Assembly (NCBI GenBank): GCA_946811185.2
Contig: OX328109.1
Span: 12,808,255-12,872,254 of the forward strand
DNA from: Hippopus hippopus
Lineage: Eukaryota > Mollusca > Bivalvia > Cardiida > Cardiidae
Direction of reading: 5' to 3'
DNA: 64,000 nt
The notes below the pieces were generated by a model. It searched no databases, was not told the origin of the DNA, and was given only the letters and a program-made list of their open reading frames with translations. Of this stretch, positions 56,565 to 64,000 are shown piece after piece. Within the stretch, counting starts at the first letter, position 1, and each line of letters begins with the position of its first letter. A program made the position numbers and the translations under genes.

Positions 56565-57390
56565 ATAGACATAGTCTCAAACAGTTGGATTTCCTTTTGA
56601 ATGGGTAGAAAACATTGTGTGAAAAGGTAGAAAACAATTTGGGAAAAAAAGAAAATGCTGATTACCAGCATTTTCTCCTTTTCCCATATTGTTTTCAAAA
56701 GGCTTTTTCCTCAAGCTGTTGCATAGCTTTGCAAAATGGGATTGTTTAGTAAAGGATATAATCTTCAACAGACACTTGAAGTATTGGTAATTAACTGGAT
56801 CAATTATGTAATCCTGTCGTCTCTCAACCAGATGACAAATTTTTCAGACATGTGCATAGACTGAAAGCATTCTCAGACAACACATGCTGAGTTTTATCTT
56901 TGGAGGGGTATAAAACATTGTAGGAAGAAGAGATTTTTTTTTCAATCATAACCAGCATTTTTTTAAACATTTTCTGTGATGTTTTCAAAAGCTTTCTTCC
57001 TCCTGGAAGTAAAAAGATGAAAGGGTTTGGTAAAAGTTTAAGGCCAGAAAAGGAAGACCTCATACTACAGTCAGTTTCATTTTTTACCAGACTGAACCAA
57101 CAGGGTCTGAGCTTTATATACCTTTTTTTCCTGTTCCACTCAACTGAGGATGAAATTTCAAAGTTGTATAAATGTTACTTGATAAGCTTGAAAACAAGTA
57201 CAGGTGTATCTTTAGTGAGAGCATTTGCAGACAACAACATAGATGTAAATGTGTCAAATTACGCAATTTGTGTGTGAAAGGGTAGATATTTTAAAACACA
57301 TTGTGGGATAAGGAGAAAATGCTGGTTACCATTTTTCGCACCATATTTTCAAAGGCCTTCTTTTTTTACAAAAGCTTAAAAGACAGCAAA
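56565..57390. mobile_element. Three degenerate P-family copies
   Basis: Reverse copies about 56565-56765 (GAAAATGCTGATTACCAGCA palindrome; TTTAGTAAAGG end), 56820-57035 (AACCAGATGACAAATTTTTC start; GGTTTGGTAAAAGTTTAA end) and 57215-57380 (AGAGCATTTGCAGACAACAA; right end lost). Confidence 0.65.
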
Positions 57391-57569
57391 AATCTAATCT
57401 AGGGGAACAATTTGAAAAATGGGGGGTCAAAATTCAAGGAAATCAGGTGATTTAAATCCTCTAAAGCACTATTTCAATTCATCAGTCACACTATTTCTGT
57501 CTGATGACTGTTGCAGACATGACAAAATGAAAGCTGTGGGTTTATTTTTTCACTGCTGAAATAAGTAAA

Positions 57570-57730
57570 CCCTTCAGCAAACAATTAATGACCCTAAGGA
57601 ATAAAGCTTTTGAAAACATTATAGGCAATTGAGAAAATGCTGGTAACCAGCATTTTCTCCTTTTCCCACAGTGTTTTCTACCCTATCATGGAACTAAAGC
57701 TCAGTTGATTTGTCTAGAATTTGTTATGTA
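57570..57730 (+). mobile_element. P-family MITE, right part lost
   Basis: ACCCTTCAGCAAACAATT start; palindrome 57612-57675 with centre GGTAACC; then unrelated sequence. Confidence 0.7.
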
Positions 57731-57865
57731 AACATGTAGTTTCCTTCAATATTAGTCCCCATTTTGTCCTATAGATGAGAATGGATTGATTCCTTTTTTA
57801 GCTGTCTAACATATAATGCATCAGCCATTGGAGAGTCTTTTTGGCCATGATTTAGAACCAAGTAG

Positions 57866-57925
57866 CAGATAGTGTAGATCTAAGATCAGACTGTGCTTGT
57901 CTGATCTTGATCTGCATCATTTGTG
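57866..57925. repeat. K-family hairpin
   Basis: GTAGATCTAAGATCAGACTG and GTCTGATCTTGATCTGCATC with a very short loop. Confidence 0.7.
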
Positions 57926-57947
57926 AAAGGGATTAAACTAAGTGCCT

Positions 57948-58171
57948 GGACTCTTTACCAGAGGACAGAAATTTTGCACCAGTCCTTATTGATAGCATTT
58001 GTAGACAAAAATCCAGATGTGGCTCATGGGATTCATCTTGGCAAGGGTACAAAACATTGAGGGAAAAGAAAAAAAATGCTGGTTACCAGCATTTTTCCTT
58101 TTTCCACTATGTTTTCAAGGGTCTAATTCTGCGGCATTGTTAAAACTTGGGTTTGTTTTGTAAAGGGTTAA
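57948..58171 (-). mobile_element. P-family MITE
   Basis: GACTCTTTACCAGAGGACAG start; palindrome AAAATGCTGGTTACCAGCAT; end TTTGTAAAGGGTTAA. Confidence 0.82.
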
Positions 58172-58294
58172 CCACAAGGGTGAATGTAACATGACCATCC
58201 TGTTACGAGATAAACAGTCCTTCCTTCCTCTCAAGTCTTGAGATCAAATCCTACAGCTATAACAATATGATTATCCCATCCTAGACAATAGGCA

Positions 58295-58740
58295 AATGAG
58301 ATTTTGAAAACATTGTGGGAACAGGAGAAAATGCTGGTAACCCCATGGCAATAATTTAAACAATCTTGGAAGAGGTTTCCATGCTACATATCAAACATTA
58401 CAATCCTAGGCTATAATTTTATGGTTTGGAACAAGACAATATATAAAGTTTTCTCCATAAAAGCCTTTAGATGTGGCAGTTGTGACTCCCTGAGTAGGAC
58501 CAGTTTTAACCACAGGGGTATATTAGATTAATCCTGGTAGATGAAGCTACAACCACATATCAGGCTAATTGGTTATGAACAGGAAGATATTTAAAGCTTC
58601 CATAATAAAAGCCCCTGAAAAACATGTGACCCCTTGAGAAGGGCCAATCTGACCCAAGGGCTAAACTTGGTAGTGATCCACTAGATGAAACTATGTGCCA
58701 AATTTGGTAGGATTTATAGTTTAGAACAATTTGTTAGTCC
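58295..58740 (+). mobile_element. P-family half joined to tandem-core remnant
   Basis: TTGAAAACATTGTGGGAACA and GAGAAAATGCTGGTAACC, then CCATGGCAATAATTTAAACA and units with AAGCCCCTGAAAAACATGTG and TGCCAAATTTGGTAGG. No hairpin terminus. Confidence 0.6.
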
Positions 58741-59640
58741 TAGGTCTTGGAAAAATCCTCAATTGTTTTATTTCACTTAATGATTTCGATGAAATACCCA
58801 ACTTTTTGACACCCCATCACAAATGTAAACAAAAAGCTGTCACTTTTTCCTTTCAGTTTAGTCTTGAGATTTATTTACACAAGAAATGACAAAGCAATAA
58901 CCAATTTCTCATCATATCTTCTCCTGGCCAAGATTGGAGACAAGAAGTGACTTCTCATGAAACCAATTAGATCTAGTTCTTGTGACAATAATGACAAGCT
59001 AGTTGGACAGAGACCATGATCCATCACAAATAAAAAATACTAAATCTAATTATTTACAAAGGCAGAGGACTATTTTGAAATTTAGTGAGTATTACTATAT
59101 CTAGCAGTCAACCAAGCTGCCCCTAGTTTTTGAAATTACCCCTTTTTCAAAGGCAGGGAGATTCCACCTCCACTTTCTGTTTTTTTTTTTTCAAATTCTA
59201 GAATAAATACAGCTCAGGGTTATGAAAACACAGGGCTTTTTGGATAAGCTTAAAAATGATTTTGATCTTTCTTTCAGCTGGTTTTAGACATCTTTATACT
59301 CTTTGATCATTTTACAAATTAACAAGAATAGAAAGATGAATTATTAATCAATAACAATCAAGTTTACTGATTAACACGCCGGGGCGCCATACCAACAGGG
59401 CGCTCTTATTCCATTTCCCGAAATTTCAGTGCTGTCACACTGAGTAAGTACTTTGAACCAGGTTTTAGTTGGTCTGTGTGCAAAGTGACCGTCATTTGAA
59501 AGACCCATTGTATTAATGCAGAATATCAATTTTACCACTGATCATGATTCATTTGGACATGAAAAACCATTCACGATTAATGAATACTAGTGTTAATGGG
59601 ACACTAGTATTCGATTATTCACTTTCTTAATTTTTTTTTT
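58741..59640. other. Stretch without recognised gene or repeat
   Basis: No family member and no conserved peptide seen. A slightly GC-richer patch with GCCGGGGCGCC lies at 59379-59405. Confidence 0.4.
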
Positions 59641-59779
59641 TAGTTAGTTGACAAATTTTGTGCTACAGGAAGTTTATAATGTTACTGGAAGTATACCTAT
59701 ATTTGGATAGTCAGGTGTTATTGACATTGATCTGTGAAGTAATTTGGATTATGTTGATGCCGCATCGTAAGTTTATTTA

Positions 59780-59886
59780 TCAAATACTGGTCATCAATGA
59801 ATTTCATCAGTCTGCGTTTGGAATGTTTTCGTGAAGTTATCTTGCATAAATTTGGAAGTTTGTCACTCAAGTCGCCGACTTTCAGG
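59780..59886 (+). other. Possible 5-prime exon ending in a donor
   Basis: TCGCCGACTTTCAG|GTAAGG ends near 59886, with another GTAAGT at 59767. If used, this would be a non-coding leader for the plus-strand ORF at 61764. The splice link is inference only. Confidence 0.2.
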
Positions 59887-61458
59887 TAAGGTCAGGTGTG
59901 GGTGAGGGTTGACCAGAGGCCTATGGAGTAAGTGAAATTGTGGAGGGCGTTACTATTAGGGAGGGAATTAATTACATGAAATATGGTATATTGTTAAGAA
60001 TAGTTGTACCGAATTCATTTACATTTCGTTTCTCTAGAAGAAACCTAAGTATTAGCCTGTTAGGTATACAGGGCTCTAACCTCTCACACTGAAGGTCCTC
60101 TATCAAATCCCATGAACAGCAGGATTGGTGCTTGGAACAACCAACACCCTGGTGCATGAAATTGTAACGTTACACATTGATTCTATGCAGTAGGGGCAAT
60201 ATTTACAAATACGATGTCGCCAGCCAAATGCATAAAAGGTGGTATGGTAAAATCATGTTTAAACATATTTTCCAAATAAGACAACATTCAAGTCATTACA
60301 TAAAACGTTACAAATTATTTGAAACAACATAATACCCAAGCTGTATCGCCAAATATACCCCTATCCCTAGTGATTTTACCTGTCACCAGCGCACCATTGC
60401 TGTGTCGAGTATGCACTTTATTTCATTTTCACATATGGCAACACAATTTACACAATGTTTAGTTTCTACAAACATTGTATAAACATAAGAAGAATAAAAT
60501 TACACCGACAATTGTCGAATGCCTTGGCCATATTCACAAAGGGGATGTCACCAAAATCAGACCAGATACGTTACAGCCAAAAGGTGCACGGAAAAGAGAT
60601 CGATACAGATGGAATGGGGAAGTAATATATAAGTAATTTTCAAGAATCATATATGCTTGTATTAACATATAAAATCTGGGTTAGCTGGAACTATTACAAA
60701 AATTCCCCAGGGTCATGAATCCTCTGTGCTGACATGTTACGCTAAAAATAAACAGATACGTTACCAACCTTAGTTCTTATTTCGGACCGTATGAAATCAA
60801 TGTAACAACTTAAATGTATGCCTTATAACTTAGCCAAAAAAGTGTAACTATTAATTTCAACCGGGTTGACTGATGTTCAATGTTAAGAAAATATGCACTG
60901 GAAACCGTTTTTGGAACCAGATACGTGACCCAACCAGATACGTTACTGTGACATTTTAACTCTGATGTTAGGAGCGCATTTTACACTTTTTTATTACGTC
61001 ATTGTACTCAAACTACACCATATGCCTCGTTTTCTTTCCTGGAAATGACGCAATAGTTCTCGCCATTTTATTTGTCGTGTAATCAAGTATAATCAAGTGT
61101 AATCAACCTTTACGTAAAAGGTATGTTGTAATTTTGTCCGTTTTACCAAACCATGGACGCATTTAGTCAAGTTTTCTGTTGACATTCTTGAACTATTATA
61201 TTTTGCTAGTCAAAAAATACAAATTCAATGTTATTTTTTAATATATCAGTCTGTATACTTTCCAGTAGAAACGTATCTGATCCCGTTGTATAATCTCTTT
61301 TTTCCCAATAGGTGTATGCAAACAGAGTACAAACCATAGTGCTTACCTGTTCCATGGACCCTTTCATGCGTTTGTCATGCACACTTTAAATTACATCAGC
61401 ATGAAATAGTATTGTGACGTATGATTGATAATTACACAGTATGCATGCCTAAATGTAC

Positions 61459-61645
61459 ATATATGACGCAGTAATTCGGTGTGTTAATGCAATACATTTG
61501 TGACTAGATCTCCATATTGTATACAGATCTTGTTACAACGGCATTGCACCATATATATGACGCAGTAATTCGGTGTGTTAATGCAATACATTTGTGACTA
61601 GATCTCCATATTGTATACAGATCTTGTTACAACGGCATTGCACCA
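61459..61645 (+). repeat. Exact 94-bp tandem duplication
   Basis: 61459-61552 and 61553-61645 match essentially base for base (ATATATGACGCAGTAATTCG, GTGTTAATGCAATACATTTG and on). Identity points to a very recent event or an assembly duplication. Confidence 0.92.
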
Positions 61646-61763
61646 AGCATGCGATTAGCTTTCATGCCTGATGTTTAAACATACTACATGTATAACAGTA
61701 CTACAAATGCATATATAATGTCTAATACATTTGACTAACACACTTCCATTATATTTGCAGGGA

Positions 61764-61856
61764 ATGGGAAAAACGAGGGCAGAAGTTCAAAAGGCCTACT
61801 GTTTTAGTTCGAAAATGGTATTCGTTACATATGAAGACTGTTCTGACATGTTTTAA
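61764..61856 (+). CDS. Short ORF after a splice acceptor, MGKTRAEVQKAY start
   Basis: An acceptor-like ATATTTGCAG|GGA precedes ATG by three bases. The ORF has 30 codons, beginning MGKTRAEVQKAYCFSSK. The first twelve residues resemble the start of small basic proteins of unknown function predicted in many bivalve and fish genomes (T/S-RAE-x-QKAYR-x-R), but the basic continuation is missing. A GTATTC after codon 18 could be a donor. Family recall is from memory and the similarity short. Confidence 0.3.
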   Translation: MGKTRAEVQKAYCFSSKMVFVTYEDCSDMF

Positions 61857-62579
61857 AGTTCACCAGCATTCAATTTTGCCTTAGCATAGTTAACATAAAA
61901 CAGGAAAGGGGGGGAATTGTGCTATAAAATCCAGTTCAAACTGTTTTAATTTGCTGTTTATTAAACTATTCATTAAAGCAACCATCTCAGTTACTTCATA
62001 GTTTACTGTTTTTGGATACGCTTTACATTATAGTAAAAGTACGTGCATTTGTATGATAGTAGATAGCTCAAACATGCAATACTTACCAGATTTCTGATCG
62101 ACGGTTTTTTTACCAGATATGTTACCAACTGACTCAGTCAATTTACATGCCAATTTAACAGTATTATACATGCATATCTTGATAAAACACTTCATTTTAG
62201 TGGAAAGGATATATAAAAGTTGTCACGAAAGGAACAAAGGTGCCGCACATCATGGCTTTCTTTGACACAATTTAAAAAGATACTTTTAGTTATAATGGAT
62301 TTTTCTAGATGTCAGTTGCAGTGATTTCGTTCCCATCCTTGTATGACGGGTCTATTCTGCATTGCCATTATCAAATTGTCCTAAATGGCACTGCAGTATC
62401 TCATTTTCAGGTTTGCGTATAGCATTTGTGACAAAAACATTGTATTACCATACTGATTTGATGTTAATAGGGTATGTGTATGGTAACGTATCTGGTTTTC
62501 TCAAAATCTACATGTCCTTTTCGAACCCAAAATGTGCAAAACTGACAAGTTAGCAAAGGCGCCCTTGTTTATTTACATG

Positions 62580-63370
62580 TCAAGTTGGTGTCAAACTATC
62601 ACATAATCCCATATAAATGTTGATTCGCCATAGTTCATTTTTCAGCATTTACGGCTTGAAAAGTTTCCCCTACTGCATAGAATCAATGTGTTAGGCTTAC
62701 ATGAAATAATCACAACAAAAATTATTCATAAAACTTGCAGATTTTTTTTTCATTCCTTTTTCACACAATCTTCTGTTTTTAAAACCTATAGAAAGATGAT
62801 GTTTGAGAATACTGTGCATCTTTTCAGAAAGTCCACATTATTGCCTCAAAAAATAAAAGGCTGTCACAACAAAATTAATACATTGCATGTTCCTTGACCC
62901 CATATAAAACAGAACCAAATAGTTACATAAAAGATTAAGTCAACTGCTATATCTTTTAAGATTGTCAAGTTTATAACTGAAGAATCACTATCTACCACTG
63001 AATTATTTGTTTACACTGTAACAGTCTAAACTGCAACATTTTTCTATGTGACATCACTGTCATCTCACCTATATTACTGTATGAAATCCATACTAACTTT
63101 CTGTCCATGTTTTAGACCCTGCTTGGTCATAGTCTCTGACTTGCTGGACCAATCAGACTGACAGATGACAAAATTTCTATGAAGCCAATGTTTTTACCTT
63201 TTACCTTTAATATAACACTGTCATATAAAACTTTTAGCATTATGTGACACCTACATGGGGGAACAACATGTGGACAAACAATTAAAAAGTTAAAGACCAT
63301 GACCCTTAAAATTTCTGAATGATCCCCAAAACTCTAAAAGTGGAGTCACAGATGACCTCCAAAACTAATG
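62580..63370. other. Stretch without recognised gene or repeat
   Basis: AT-rich with no splice-bounded open frame of note. Short ORFs here look incidental. Confidence 0.4.
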
Positions 63371-63379
63371 AGCAGAAAC

Positions 63380-63520
63380 GCTGATTGTCAGAAAAGGACA
63401 AAACCAGCATTTTGTCTCTTCTCTATTCTAATTCAGTTTGGTACTCTTTCAAACAAAACTTAAGCAACATGTGTTGTCTGCAATTACTTGACATGTCTAA
63501 AACTCTCTCATCTAGTAACG
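63380..63520 (+). mobile_element. Decayed P-like fragment
   Basis: GATTGTCAGAAAAGGACAAA, CCAGCATTTTGTCTCTTCTC and a right-end-like TCATCTAGTAACGATA. Confidence 0.45.
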
Positions 63521-63602
63521 ATAGCCAATGTAAAATAAATAGGTAGATCTACATAGCAATGTAACCAGTTGGTCCTCCAGTGAAATAGTACAATAACTCT
63601 AC

Positions 63603-63651
63603 CTGAAGGCAATTTTGACTTTTGGCTGGTCGCCTCCGGGTACAGAGACAA
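63603..63651 (-). CDS. Candidate 49-bp exon of an unidentified gene
   Basis: The acceptor has a T-run and TTCACAG; the donor is TTCAG|GTAGAG. The only frame open end to end with compatible edges reads VSVPGGDQPKVKIAF(R). It lies upstream of P2X exon 2 on the same strand but does not resemble the P2X N-terminus or TM1, so it may belong to a neighbouring gene. Small size makes chance possible. Confidence 0.3.
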
Positions 63652-64000
63652 CTGTGAAAAAAATAGTTGAAATCTCCACACAGATTTTGTGTGCAAATTT
63701 GAACTCTCATAATTTAACAAACAGAGCTCAAAACTAGGATTTTAATATACCTGTTGCTTGCATATTTAATAACCCTTTGTTTGAAATACAAATATTTTTA
63801 ATTTAAATGCTAAACATATGAAAAAACATTTTATTTCATATGTTACTCAAGGTGTTTAGGTTTCCGAAAACAGACACAAAATGGCCGCCACATGTGATAA
63901 ATTTTGTCAGGTTTTTTTTTTTTAGTTTTACATGTTACAAAACTATTTCTACAAGCACTTTAGGTAATAAAAAGTTTAATCATTTGTCTTTGGTCATGTC

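Larger units (their letters stand above)
60562..62495. repeat. 14-mer CCAGATACGTTACC scattered seven times
   Basis: Occurrences: 60562, 60753, 60917 (one change), 60933, 61270 (inverted, partial), 62113 (one change), 62482 (inverted). No other recognisable repeat family lies here. Spacing is irregular. The outermost copies face in opposite directions. Could be subterminal binding sites of a transposon or a clustered regulatory motif. Confidence 0.65.

Noticed and set aside
55300..64000. P2X exon 1 (FEYDT motif and TM1) in the right part of the window
   Set aside because: Minus strand was read for the motif and a phase-2 donor and no convincing candidate was found; probably beyond the window.

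Overview
The window is AT-rich animal DNA, most likely from a heterodont bivalve mollusc. The evidence is a spliced animal gene with GT/AG introns, tRNA-derived SINEs, a mariner element, and dispersed tandem-core repeats with CACGGACGG-type tails like those common in bivalve genomes. There is no prokaryotic-style coding. Nearly all longer open frames are chance frames inside repeats. Species cannot be fixed from the sequence alone.

The one clear protein-coding gene is a P2X receptor (ATP-gated trimeric cation channel) on the minus strand, about 54.8 kb down to 24.6 kb. I assembled exons 2 to 11 by eye. They give about 355 residues with matching splice phases throughout, the ATP-contact residues, ten ectodomain cysteines, TM2 and the YxxxK tail motif. 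Exon 1 (N-terminus and TM1) was not found and may lie beyond base 64000. The exon encoding the dorsal-fin region occurs twice (42830-42974 and 39111-39261). The two copies have identical boundary phases and about 35% identity, so the gene appears to carry a pair of mutually exclusive alternative exons. Upstream of exon 2 lie three decayed partial copies of that exon.

The rest is dominated by mobile DNA. The main family, called P here, is a roughly 230-bp palindromic MITE with TTAA target duplications (piggyBac-like ends, CCCTTTACC). It has some 80 whole or partial copies, many ending within 60 nt of P2X splice donors. Other families: K (second TTAA family, hairpin with GATCAGACTGCACA arms); J (about 260 bp, TGAGCCATGCTCT ends, inner GC-rich hairpin); L and M (fold-back elements); N (302 bp, 18-bp inverted ends); a CAGGGTTTTCC-ended hAT-like element; tRNA-derived SINEs; modular tandem-core elements (pearl/Helentron-like) with hairpin 3-prime ends; and a dead DD34D mariner at 51149-52425. 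Nesting is extensive and gives relative ages.

Layout: 0-0.8 kb, end of a 145-bp tandem-core element; 0.8-9 kb, P and M repeats plus a 4.8-kb unit with 26-bp inverted ends; 9-24 kb, SINEs, N, P clusters and tandem-core elements; 24.6-54.8 kb, P2X with repeat-filled introns; 51.1-52.4 kb, mariner inside intron 2; 54.9-58.7 kb, decayed exon copies, J, SINE and P; 59-62.5 kb, a repeat-poor stretch with a 14-mer recurring seven times and a short ORF; 62.5-64 kb, mostly unassigned, with one candidate 49-bp exon.
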